This document shows positions 1 to 6,078 of a stretch of 6,428 nt of DNA, piece after piece. The DNA lies in the NCBI GenBank assembly GCA_028288395.1, contig JAQBNV010000138.1, positions 1 to 6,428 of the forward strand. Direction: 5' to 3'. Within the stretch, counting starts at the first letter, position 1. Each line of letters begins with the position of its first letter. A program made the translations under genes and the position numbers. This stretch comes from Adhaeribacter sp. GTDB lineage: Bacteria > Bacteroidota > Bacteroidia > Cytophagales > Hymenobacteraceae. A model generated the notes under the pieces. That model was given only the letters and a program-made list of their open reading frames with translations, ran no database searches and was not told where the DNA came from.

Positions 1-437
1 CACATCCAGAATGTATCATAAGGGGTAAGCAGGATGCGCAAGCCATGCTTCTCGCATAATAAAAACAAATCATCCCAGAGCTGCACCATCTTGGGCTGAA
101 AGCGGCCGGCTGGTTTTTCGAAGTAGCGGTTCTCCGTCTGGCAATATTCCAGCATAAACCGGAGGCAGGTTACGCCGTGAGCTGTCAGGTTAGCCAAATG
201 GGCTTCCACGGCGGCCATGTCTTTGCGCCGGAACAAACCCGCAAACTCGGGCCAGGTTATGGCATCATTCTGCCCTATGGGCGTCCAGGGCTTACCTTCC
301 TCCGTTACAAAATAAGGGCTTTGGGGCGCTACCTGAATCCATGGCAAATTTTTTTTATTGTTTATTTCCGAGACGGATGCCTGTTTATCCGCAATGCCTT
401 GCTCGAAACGGGGATGGTTGCTCGCTTGTAAGTACAC
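1..437 (-). CDS. Glycoside hydrolase, GH5/cellulase-like (N-terminal part, cut by window edge)
   Basis: The minus-strand frame is open from a stop near 451 to the window edge and encodes about 145 residues. It contains YFVTEEGKPWTPIGQND, then ITWPEF, then RRKDMAAVEAHLANL, GVTCLRFMLEYC, MVQLWDDLFLLCEKHGLR and ILLTPYDTFW. This is the usual opening of a GH5-type (beta/alpha)8 barrel: an 'enter the room' strand, a helix, then V-TCLR on strand 2 and LRILL on strand 3. The catalytic glutamates would lie beyond the window, so activity and substrate cannot be judged. No signal peptide is seen, which hints at a cytoplasmic enzyme or a start further downstream. There is no in-frame ATG upstream of the conserved part. 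The only conventional alternative starts are GTG at 435-437 (chosen because GC content rises there) and TTG at 345-347, which follows an A-rich leader and lies next to the conserved LPWIQVAP. It is separated from the methyltransferase by 279 bp that include a likely terminator, so it is probably transcribed separately. Family is fairly sure; start and substrate are not. Confidence 0.68.
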   Translation of the reverse strand, partial: MYLQASNHPRFEQGIADKQASVSEINNKKNLPWIQVAPQSPYFVTEEGKPWTPIGQNDAITWPEFAGLFRRKDMAAVEAHLANLTAHGVTCLRFMLEYCQTENRYFEKPAGRFQPKMVQLWDDLFLLCEKHGLRILLTPYDTFWM

Positions 438-577
438 GGAATTATAATTTTAACTTATTAAAGGCCTTTGTTGTAAAAATAAACCTGAAGGTTCTGCTCA
501 CTGTAATAGCTGCAATTCGCAGGAATACCAGTAGTTTGATGAATTTATAACATACGTCAACGCCCTTAACATACCTC

Positions 578-669
578 TTGTAAAAGAATAAAAAGAAATA
601 AGATAGTTCCGTTACATAATACTAAAAGCATTAATTATAATGAAAGTATTAGCTATACTTCGGAACCTA
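578..669 (-). terminator. Putative intrinsic terminator / nested stem-loop after the operon
   Basis: Three inverted-repeat arms are nested: TAGTTCCG (604-611) pairs with CGGAACCTA (661-669) with one bulged base, AATACT (618-623) pairs with AGTATT (645-650), and CATTA (629-633) pairs with TAATG (638-642) around a four-base loop. An alternative pairing is AAGTAT (644-649) with ATACTT (655-660). Read on the minus strand, the structure starts about 48 bases after the methyltransferase stop and is followed by a T-rich stretch (about 581-601). That is the arrangement expected of an intrinsic terminator for the minus-strand operon. The inner arms are AT-rich and interrupted, so it is not a textbook hairpin. 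It could instead be an mRNA-stabilising structure or an attenuator before the hydrolase gene. Confidence 0.42.
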
Positions 670-682
670 AATCCAACCTAAA
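664..682. repeat. Two direct copies of an 8-bp motif at 11-bp spacing
   Basis: AACCTAAA occurs at 664-671 and again at 675-682, separated by TCC, giving an 11 bp period that is close to one helical turn. On the minus strand it reads TTTAGGTT, GGA, TTTAGGTT. It lies just downstream of the methyltransferase stop and its first copy overlaps the outer arm of the putative terminator. Same-face spacing would suit a regulator binding as a dimer, but two short AT-rich copies could also arise by chance. Confidence 0.35.
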
Positions 683-716
683 CATTTAACTTTGTTAAGA
701 AATAAATTATTAATAA

Positions 717-1538
717 TCAATTACTTAACCATCTATTTTTATTCTTTACTTTAGCTTTAACTGCTTCGTACCAGGCCTGCCCGGTAGCCGATAAATATTC
801 GGAGCTGTTCCATTTATGGACCTGCATGGCATTTGTTTCATCGCGTTCGCACAGGTATATTTCGTGATCGGGCCTTTGGGTAATTTTCAAGCCGCAGGAA
901 CCCAGCATTCCTTCGATACACGCGTGGTTTGGCGCCCACCAATTGGTAACATCGCCGGCCAAACGGTGCTGAATAAAGGCCATCACGGGCCAACCAGGTT
1001 GTTGCATTTTTTCCCGTTCATTTATATCCAGGTTTTCCGGGATGTCCAGTTTTTCTTCGCCGGGCATGGTAAGGGTCTGGAACACCATCAGGCGCTTCAG
1101 CTTCTGGGTGAGGATATCGAGTGAAAGCAAAGGATACCGTAAGTGATAAAGCACTCCCATATACCAGATTAAATCAAATTGCTGGTCGAGGTGCGCCACA
1201 TCATATACCTGCATTTGTTGGAACTTGATTTGCTCCTGGAGATTAAATTGACCAGCTACCCATTTGGCCTGCCGCAGATAATGCGGGTCCACATCGATAG
1301 CTAAGACCTGGGCGCCCTTCTTAGCCAGTTCTATACTATAAAAACCAGCATTACAGCCAACATCCAGTACCTGCCAGCCGGTTAAATCGCTCGGAAGATA
1401 AGGTTCTAATTTATCCCACTTAAAAGCCGGGAAATCCCCAAAAGCATGATTGGGCGCGGTTTGAATGCCATTGGGTAAATGAATATTGTGAAACCAGGGA
1501 CCGAGCTCTTCGATTTCCTGTTTAATTGTATTTGTCAT
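717..1538 (-). CDS. SAM-dependent methyltransferase, CmoB-like (TIGR04290-type)
   Basis: This 273-residue protein carries a class I SAM-binding Rossmann fold: motif I VLDVGCNAGFYSIELA at 57-72, the acidic ribose-binding end of strand 2 at AIDVDP (80-85), and FDLIWYMGVLYHLRYPL at 121-137. The stretch before motif I (FKWDKLEPYLPSDLTGW, 39-55) and the MGVLYH motif closely resemble CmoB, the tRNA uridine carboxymethyltransferase. The protein is shorter than CmoB and ends in a different lysine-rich tail. The length, the NWWAPNHACIEGML segment (199-212) and the glycosyltransferase neighbours fit the TIGR04290 family as I recall it, whose substrate is not known to me. The likely role is methylation of a sugar or glycan made by the neighbouring enzymes, in the cytoplasm. 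The ATG at 1538 is chosen because it gives the full conserved N-terminus. It lies 78 bp after the preceding CgeB-like gene on the same strand and ends the run before the putative terminator. Methyltransferase fold is near certain; substrate is inference. Confidence 0.88.
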   Translation of the reverse strand: MTNTIKQEIEELGPWFHNIHLPNGIQTAPNHAFGDFPAFKWDKLEPYLPSDLTGWQVLDVGCNAGFYSIELAKKGAQVLAIDVDPHYLRQAKWVAGQFNLQEQIKFQQMQVYDVAHLDQQFDLIWYMGVLYHLRYPLLSLDILTQKLKRLMVFQTLTMPGEEKLDIPENLDINEREKMQQPGWPVMAFIQHRLAGDVTNWWAPNHACIEGMLGSCGLKITQRPDHEIYLCERDETNAMQVHKWNSSEYLSATGQAWYEAVKAKVKNKNRWLSN

Positions 1539-1616
1539 GGACTTAAAGTTGCAGGGAAATATTAAAAGACAGCATAAGCCCCGTACAGGTTAAATGCTTG
1601 CCTATTTCTATTCAAA
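1539..1616. other. 78-bp spacer between third CgeB-like gene and methyltransferase
   Basis: This is the only sizeable gap inside the operon. It contains no strong hairpin with a T-run and no convincing promoter. A TTTG on the minus strand (1613-1616) is not followed at the right distance by a TAnnTTTG element. Read-through from the glycosyltransferases into the methyltransferase is therefore the simplest reading, although a weak internal promoter cannot be excluded by eye. Confidence 0.4.
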
Positions 1617-2714
1617 TTAAGGATTAAAATTAAGGGCGCCTTGTAGCGTCCGGACATATTGTTCTACTTCCCAGGCCCGGTGTGCAGCTGTATGGTAGGT
1701 TAAAACTTTTTGTCTGGCCCGTTCACCAATGGCATTACGTTCGGCCTCCGATATTTCCTGTAAATAGCCTAATGTATCCTGAGTACTCCGGGAGATTAAT
1801 ATTTCGGCATCAAACGCAAAAAAAGTATCTAAGCCCTCCCAGTAATCGCTGATAATCGGGATGCCGCAGGCGGCGGCTTCGAATAAACGAACACTCGGCG
1901 AAAAACCGGCCTGGATCATATCCTGGCGAGTAATATTTTGGGTAAAGCGTTGCTGGTTGTAGAACTGGCGGTGTTCGGCGGGTGGCAGGTGATGAATATA
2001 CTGCGTATTCGCCGGCCATTGCACCGAAGCCGGATACTGCGGACCTGCCACAACAAATTTGCCAGCCGGCCATTGCCAGGCTGCTGCCAGCATCAGTGTC
2101 TCCAGGGCAGGCTGGCGATCATCGCTGTAAGTTCCTAAATAGCCTAAATCCCATTGGGCTGCGTGTTCTTCCGGGTAATAAAGCGCCGGATCAAAAGAGC
2201 AATACAGCGGCCGCGCCATTGGTGACCCGTATTTCTTTTCGAGTACTTCCAGCGTGGGCCCGCCGGTAAAGGAGAGATACAAATCATATTGCGGAATCAG
2301 GCTGGGGTGCAGGTACTCAAAATCATCCCGTTCCAGTTTAGCCAGGGTTACCGGCGTATCAATATCGTAAAAGGCTTTAATGCCCTGAGCCGTATTAATA
2401 ACCCATTGCCCTACTAATACGCCCTCCGGCACATAGGAACCAATTATTACTACATCCGCTTCCCGCACTTGTTCCGTAAAGCGATTTTCTAAATCATCAA
2501 GGGTGCTATACAATTCGGTGGTGCAATATTCTGGTTGGGGTAGGTCGCGACTGGCGGCATACCACGGCACGTCGCGCTCCAGAAACAAAACCTGGTGGCT
2601 GCGGGCGGCTAGTTCCCGCACCAAACCCCGGAAGGTAGTAGCATGGCCGTTGCCCCACGACGAAGTAATGGACAGGCCCAGGATAACAATATTTAAAGGT
2701 TTTTCTGCCATCAT
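1617..2714 (-). CDS. CgeB-like glycosyltransferase (third of three)
   Basis: This 365-residue protein has the two-domain GT-B architecture of CgeB-like enzymes. The N-terminal Rossmann domain begins LNIVILGLS, followed by WGNGHATTFRGLVREL (20-35), and contains YDIDTPVTL (116-124) and LIPQYDLYLSFTGG (139-152). The C-terminal domain of Glyco_trans_1_2 type (Pfam PF13524) starts at DLGYLGTYSDDRQ (189-201), includes GFSPSVRLFEAAACGIPIIS (270-289) with DYWEG, and ends with the HTAAHR motif (341-346). It would transfer a sugar from a nucleotide donor to a growing glycan; donor and acceptor are not predictable. The ATG at 2714 is preferred over an upstream TTG at 2732 because it forms a classic ATGA overlap with the preceding stop codon and avoids an unconserved six-residue extension; a second ATG follows immediately. 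It shares several blocks with the preceding gene, so the two look like duplicates. Family call is confident, specificity unknown. Confidence 0.87.
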   Translation of the reverse strand: MMAEKPLNIVILGLSITSSWGNGHATTFRGLVRELAARSHQVLFLERDVPWYAASRDLPQPEYCTTELYSTLDDLENRFTEQVREADVVIIGSYVPEGVLVGQWVINTAQGIKAFYDIDTPVTLAKLERDDFEYLHPSLIPQYDLYLSFTGGPTLEVLEKKYGSPMARPLYCSFDPALYYPEEHAAQWDLGYLGTYSDDRQPALETLMLAAAWQWPAGKFVVAGPQYPASVQWPANTQYIHHLPPAEHRQFYNQQRFTQNITRQDMIQAGFSPSVRLFEAAACGIPIISDYWEGLDTFFAFDAEILISRSTQDTLGYLQEISEAERNAIGERARQKVLTYHTAAHRAWEVEQYVRTLQGALNFNP

Positions 2715-3817
2715 ACCAGTTCCTCGGCCCAATTTGCCATTTTGCTGTACAATAATTTTTCTAATTGGGCGGCCCGGTGGGCGTAGGTATGGGCAGCCAG
2801 TACTTTCTGGTAAGCGGCCTGACCAATAGCTTTGGCTTTCTCCGGGGTTAAAGTTGCCATTTTCCGGGCAACTTCCTTTCCGTCCCGGGCCACCAGAATT
2901 TCAGTTTCGGGTTGAAAAAATTCCTCGATACCATCCCAATAATCGGTGATAATACAGGCGGCGGCTCCGGCCGCTTCAAAAACCCGGGTTGCCGGCGAAA
3001 AGCCGTAGCGGGCCATGCTTTCCCGGCTAATATTTAATACCGCTTTGGGTGTGCAGTTAAAGGCATTATGATCCTGGGTATACACATGGCCGATATATTT
3101 AATATTCGGGCTCATAGGTTTATCGCCCCAGCCGCTACCACCAATGATAAATTTATTCTCGGGCATGGTGACAGCTACATCCAAGAAGAACGTTTCTACC
3201 CGAGCTTCGCGGTCGGGCAGCCGGTTACCCAAAAAAGCCAGGTCGCAGGTAAATCGGTTATCTGGTTCTACCGGGAAATGTGTAGCGGTATCGAGGGCAT
3301 TATAAATGGGCACACATTGCCGGGCTCCCAAAGCCTCGTAAGCCTGCACCACCGGTTCGCCTCCACCATAAGTCAGTATCAGATCGTATTGCGGAATCAA
3401 TGGCCGAAAAGGGTCTTGCGGATTATGTTGCACCCGGTCGAGGGTAGCCGGGGCGTCCACATCCCAGAAAACTACCATCCGGTTTGGCGATTGGAGCTTT
3501 AATATTTCGGCTTCCAGTAATTCATCAAATACCCCTACACCACTGGCTTTTACCACCAAATCGGCAGCAGTCGCTTCTGCTAGCATTTGAAGCACTGCTA
3601 CTTCGGTAGCCGGATAAACCACCACTTTGGCCCAATCCGGGTCAGGAATATCGCGGTGTTGCTGCCGCTCATACGCATCGGGTTCGTAGAAAGTAACCTG
3701 ATGACCACGGGTATGTAAGGCCCGCACCATGCCGCGGTAATAGGTAGCTGCTCCGTTCCAGTATGCCGAAACCAGGCTGGACCCGAAAAAAGCGATATTT
3801 AGTTTTTTATTATTCAT
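2711..3817 (-). CDS. CgeB-like glycosyltransferase (second of three)
   Basis: This 368-residue protein is a GT-B fold transferase. The N-terminal domain opens LNIAFFGSSLVSAYWNGAAT (6-25), then YYRGMVRALHTRGHQVTFYE (26-45), with WDVDAPATL (118-126) and LIPQYDLILTYGGG (140-153). The C-terminal nucleotide-sugar-binding domain of PF13524 type has CDLAFLGNRLPDREARVE (191-208), KFIIGGSGW (222-230), SRESMARYGFSPATRVFEAA (264-283) and a terminal HTYAHR (343-348). The start ATG overlaps the end of the upstream gene by 8 bp and its stop overlaps the next start as ATGA, which indicates translational coupling at both ends. CgeB itself is known from Bacillus subtilis, where cgeAB affects spore-surface glycans; these homologues lie in a vegetative-type glycan cluster, so the name describes the family and not the function. 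The VFEAAGAAACIITDYW stretch replaces the more usual G-P in the donor site with an alanine-rich turn, the only difference from its paralogue that I would flag. Confidence 0.87.
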   Translation of the reverse strand: MNNKKLNIAFFGSSLVSAYWNGAATYYRGMVRALHTRGHQVTFYEPDAYERQQHRDIPDPDWAKVVVYPATEVAVLQMLAEATAADLVVKASGVGVFDELLEAEILKLQSPNRMVVFWDVDAPATLDRVQHNPQDPFRPLIPQYDLILTYGGGEPVVQAYEALGARQCVPIYNALDTATHFPVEPDNRFTCDLAFLGNRLPDREARVETFFLDVAVTMPENKFIIGGSGWGDKPMSPNIKYIGHVYTQDHNAFNCTPKAVLNISRESMARYGFSPATRVFEAAGAAACIITDYWDGIEEFFQPETEILVARDGKEVARKMATLTPEKAKAIGQAAYQKVLAAHTYAHRAAQLEKLLYSKMANWAEELV

Positions 3818-4940
3818 GATTTATTTCTTCGTTCCGAAAAATTTTAACGTTCTCAATGCCCAAGGCTACACAAATCTGCTCCAGTTCGTTTACCCGGTGG
3901 CGGCAGGTATGGCGTTGGCGGATAACCTGTAAACCATTTTGGATTAGTTCATCTGACTTCTGCGGGTCGTTTAATACCGTTAGCAGGTGTCTTTTCATTT
4001 CTTCGCCGTTATGAGCAACCAGGAAGTCCTGACCCGGGGTAAATAGGTTTTCGGCATCTTCCCAGGGGGCAGAAATTAATGGAATGCCACAACTCAGGGC
4101 CTCAAAAGGCCGGATGGTCGGAATACCCGGCAAAGCTTCGACGTAAGGTCGCCGTGGCACGTGTACTGTTACTTTAAAGCGGGAGAAAACCTCCGGCGCC
4201 AAATAATTGGGCAACCAACCGCCGTATTCGATGCCGGCATCAGCCAGGGATTGCAAAGCATGCGCCGGGTATCTTACTCCATAAATTTTAGCTTTGAGTC
4301 CCAGTTCTTTCACCGGTTTAATCAGAAACTCGTGGAGTTCGACGGTACGCTCTTCGTCGCCCCAGTTGCCAATCCAGACCAAATCGCCTTCTACCTCCGT
4401 TTTGGCATGCGGGTAAAAAACGGAATCGTCGGCCGCTTCGTGCCAGGTCCAGGCCTTTTTCGTCCATTTCTCTTTTAAATATATATTCCGGATAACTTCG
4501 CCAAAGGCCAATGCGCCATCGTAATGCTGTAAATCGTACTGGGCCATGCTGGCTTTTTCTGTTACCGCCCGGTGGTGGGTATCGTGGAAGAGGAGTTTAT
4601 AATTTTTACCAAATCGGTGTTGCCCAATGCGCTTTACCAAATCATGATCGTTCCACTCGTGTACCAGCACCAGGTCTGCATCTGCCAGAACAACATCCAG
4701 ATCAAGGCTATCAGGTTGGTAAAAGTTAGTTTGAATACCGGGGTAATATTGGACTAATTCATCCGGCTTATCCGGTCCGTAATCTTTGATCAGGTTTTGC
4801 AGGCTCCAGCCATTCACCGGTTCAAAAACAACTACCTCGTGGTTGCGTTGCTTTAGCTCCTGTACAATGCCCCGTAAAAAATGAGCATTGCCATGGTTCC
4901 AATCCGACAACAAGGAATGGTAAAACATTACTATTTTCAT
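3810..4940 (-). CDS. CgeB-like glycosyltransferase (first of three, most divergent)
   Basis: This 376-residue GT-B protein starts MKIVMFYHSLLSDW, then HGNAHFLRGIVQELKQRNHE (16-35) and VVVFEP, the same opening block as the two following genes. LADADLVLVHEWNDHDLVKR (85-104) and LLFHDTHHR (116-124) take the place of the DxDxP block of its paralogues. The C-terminal domain has DLVWIGNWGDEERTVEL (186-202), VPRRPYVEALPGIPTIRPFE (261-280), ALSCGIPLISAPWEDAENLF (281-300) and HTCRHR (344-349). It probably recognises a different acceptor or donor from the other two. The ATG at 4940 lies 7 bp after the GT4 stop, and its last codons overlap the next gene by 8 bp. No signal peptide or membrane segment is evident, so it should act at the cytoplasmic side of the membrane or in the cytoplasm. 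Assignment to the CgeB-like GT-B group is good; linkage made is unknown. Confidence 0.86.
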   Translation of the reverse strand: MKIVMFYHSLLSDWNHGNAHFLRGIVQELKQRNHEVVVFEPVNGWSLQNLIKDYGPDKPDELVQYYPGIQTNFYQPDSLDLDVVLADADLVLVHEWNDHDLVKRIGQHRFGKNYKLLFHDTHHRAVTEKASMAQYDLQHYDGALAFGEVIRNIYLKEKWTKKAWTWHEAADDSVFYPHAKTEVEGDLVWIGNWGDEERTVELHEFLIKPVKELGLKAKIYGVRYPAHALQSLADAGIEYGGWLPNYLAPEVFSRFKVTVHVPRRPYVEALPGIPTIRPFEALSCGIPLISAPWEDAENLFTPGQDFLVAHNGEEMKRHLLTVLNDPQKSDELIQNGLQVIRQRHTCRHRVNELEQICVALGIENVKIFRNEEINHE

Positions 4941-4943
4941 CTA

Positions 4944-4955
4944 TAATCTAGATTA
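4944..4955. repeat. 12-bp perfect palindrome at a gene junction
   Basis: TAATCTAGATTA is a perfect palindrome spanning the stop codon of the GT4 gene and most of the 7 bp gap before the first CgeB-like start. It has no loop and would form a weak AT-rich hairpin at best. It could be chance, or could influence re-initiation at the downstream start. Confidence 0.3.
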
Positions 4956-6078
4956 GTATTTTCTTTTCTGATTCAATAGGTAAAGTTGGGTAAAGTAAGC
5001 CACTGTATACCTTACCGTATTCAAAAGCCGTTTGGTTGATGCTGTATTTTAAGCCGCGCTGCATGGCCCTAAAACCCATAATATTCCGGGCAAACTCGTC
5101 TTCAATTAAGTGGTTAAGAACGCTGCTCAAAGCTTTGATATCGCCGGGATGGACATAAGTTGCCGCTGGTCCCCAAATATCGCGCTGGCTCGGAATATCC
5201 CCTACCACCAAGGCACAACCAGATAATCCTGCTTCAAGTATAGCTAAACCAAACGGCTCGTATTTAACTGGTAGACAAAATATTGCGGCGCGGCTAAGCC
5301 AATTTATTATTTCTTTTCCCGCTAACGTTCCCAGAAAGTGAATATTTGGCAAATCCAGGATTTCGCCGGTTACCGGGTGGCGCGCATCGCCGGCAATGTA
5401 AACCGGCCAATTTAAATCAGCCCCTACTTGGGCTAAAGATTTTATATTTTTAGCTTCATCCCATACCCGGCCCATACTAAAAATAAAGGGTTCTTTGGCC
5501 GCATATTCAAAAGCGGTGGTATGCTGTCCGTTAAAGATTACCTGGCTTTGCCTGAATGGTCCATACAGTTCCCGGGCTTCCTGCAACATCGCATTCGTTG
5601 GCGAGATAACCACGTCCGCCGCTTGCAGGCCCGCCGCTACTGCTTTTTGATAATATTCCCACGACTGGGGAGCATTTTCGCCTTTCACGGCCCGCCACCA
5701 GGATGCCACACATGAATGCACCACCATCACCACCGGTTTGCCCCAGTTTAATTGGCCATGACAGAAATGGTTCAGGTGAATAATATCAGGATTATATTCT
5801 TTATTGATGTTTAGCAACCATTCACCTGTCACTCGTAAATCTTCCCAGGGATCATCCATCCACTCCAGCTTAAAGTTGCTTTCGTAAAGCGTAACCTGGG
5901 GTAAGGCAGATACCTGTTCCCGCTGGCCTTTGCTCAAGTTTGCTCCCATGGTGGCCAGGGCTACCTCTACCCTGTACGGCTCCAAAGCCTTTATCAAGGT
6001 TATCGCGTAAGTCCAGACGCCACCCACGGTATCGGCAGTGAGCAATAGCCGGAAAGGAATTCTATCCTTATCTTCCAT
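4948..6078 (-). CDS. GT4-family (GT-B) glycosyltransferase
   Basis: This 376-residue protein matches family GT4 retaining transferases. The N-terminal domain has the glycine-rich VGGVWTY (18-24) after the first strand, HLNHF (101-105), VVHSCVASWW (119-128) and SPTNAM (159-164). The C-terminal domain has the donor-binding GRVWDEAKNI (203-212, with R204 and K210 as likely phosphate contacts), NIHFLGTL (245-252), and EPFGLAILEAGLSGCALV (274-291), in which E274 and E282 form the E-x7-E motif. The reaction is transfer of a sugar from a nucleotide-sugar donor with retained configuration, probably as an early or middle step of glycan assembly. The ATG at 6078 overlaps the stop of the oxidoreductase gene by 11 bp and is followed directly by the expected first strand, so the start is well supported. 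No transmembrane helix is seen. Donor and acceptor cannot be told from sequence alone. Confidence 0.9.
   Translation of the reverse strand: MEDKDRIPFRLLLTADTVGGVWTYAITLIKALEPYRVEVALATMGANLSKGQREQVSALPQVTLYESNFKLEWMDDPWEDLRVTGEWLLNINKEYNPDIIHLNHFCHGQLNWGKPVVMVVHSCVASWWRAVKGENAPQSWEYYQKAVAAGLQAADVVISPTNAMLQEARELYGPFRQSQVIFNGQHTTAFEYAAKEPFIFSMGRVWDEAKNIKSLAQVGADLNWPVYIAGDARHPVTGEILDLPNIHFLGTLAGKEIINWLSRAAIFCLPVKYEPFGLAILEAGLSGCALVVGDIPSQRDIWGPAATYVHPGDIKALSSVLNHLIEDEFARNIMGFRAMQRGLKYSINQTAFEYGKVYSGLLYPTLPIESEKKILI

Larger units (their letters stand above)
438..716. other. AT-rich intergenic region between methyltransferase and glycoside hydrolase
   Basis: This 279 bp gap is clearly richer in A and T than the flanking genes and no credible gene was found in it; short frames on either strand have no recognisable content. 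From the methyltransferase end it holds a TTATTAATAA palindrome (707-716) directly after the stop codon, a small TTAAC/GTTAA hairpin (686-698), two direct copies of AACCTAAA, an extended inverted repeat with an adjoining T-rich run (578-669), and a palindrome AAAGGCCTTT (460-469). A TATAAT hexamer on the minus strand (441-446) lies only a few bases before the GTG candidate start of the hydrolase, which would suit the TTG start better. I found no good match to the Bacteroidota promoter pattern TTTG / TAnnTTTG. Promoter elements for the hydrolase are expected here but are not identified. Confidence 0.6.

Noticed and set aside
460..469. Palindrome AAAGGCCTTT as an operator
   Set aside because: A single 10 bp palindrome without a second copy or clear promoter is too little to call a regulatory site.
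177..550. Two overlapping plus-strand open frames across the hydrolase N-terminus and the intergenic gap
   Set aside because: The opposite strand carries clear glycoside hydrolase sequence; these frames have no family features and run into AT-rich non-coding DNA.
1539..1616. Promoter or terminator between the third CgeB-like gene and the methyltransferase
   Set aside because: The best inverted repeat is AGCAT/ATGCT with a long loop and no T-run, and no paired TTTG and TAnnTTTG elements were found.
2715..2732. Upstream TTG start for the third CgeB-like gene
   Set aside because: It would add six residues with no counterpart in the paralogues and lengthen the overlap; the ATGA overlap at 2711-2714 is the better start.
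3068..3502. Plus-strand open frame of 144 codons
   Set aside because: It lies wholly antisense to the second CgeB-like gene, has no recognisable domain, and its openness follows from the codon use of the real gene.
5531..5713. Minus-strand frame of 60 codons inside the GT4 gene
   Set aside because: It is an alternative frame of a well-supported gene on the same strand and shows no conserved features.
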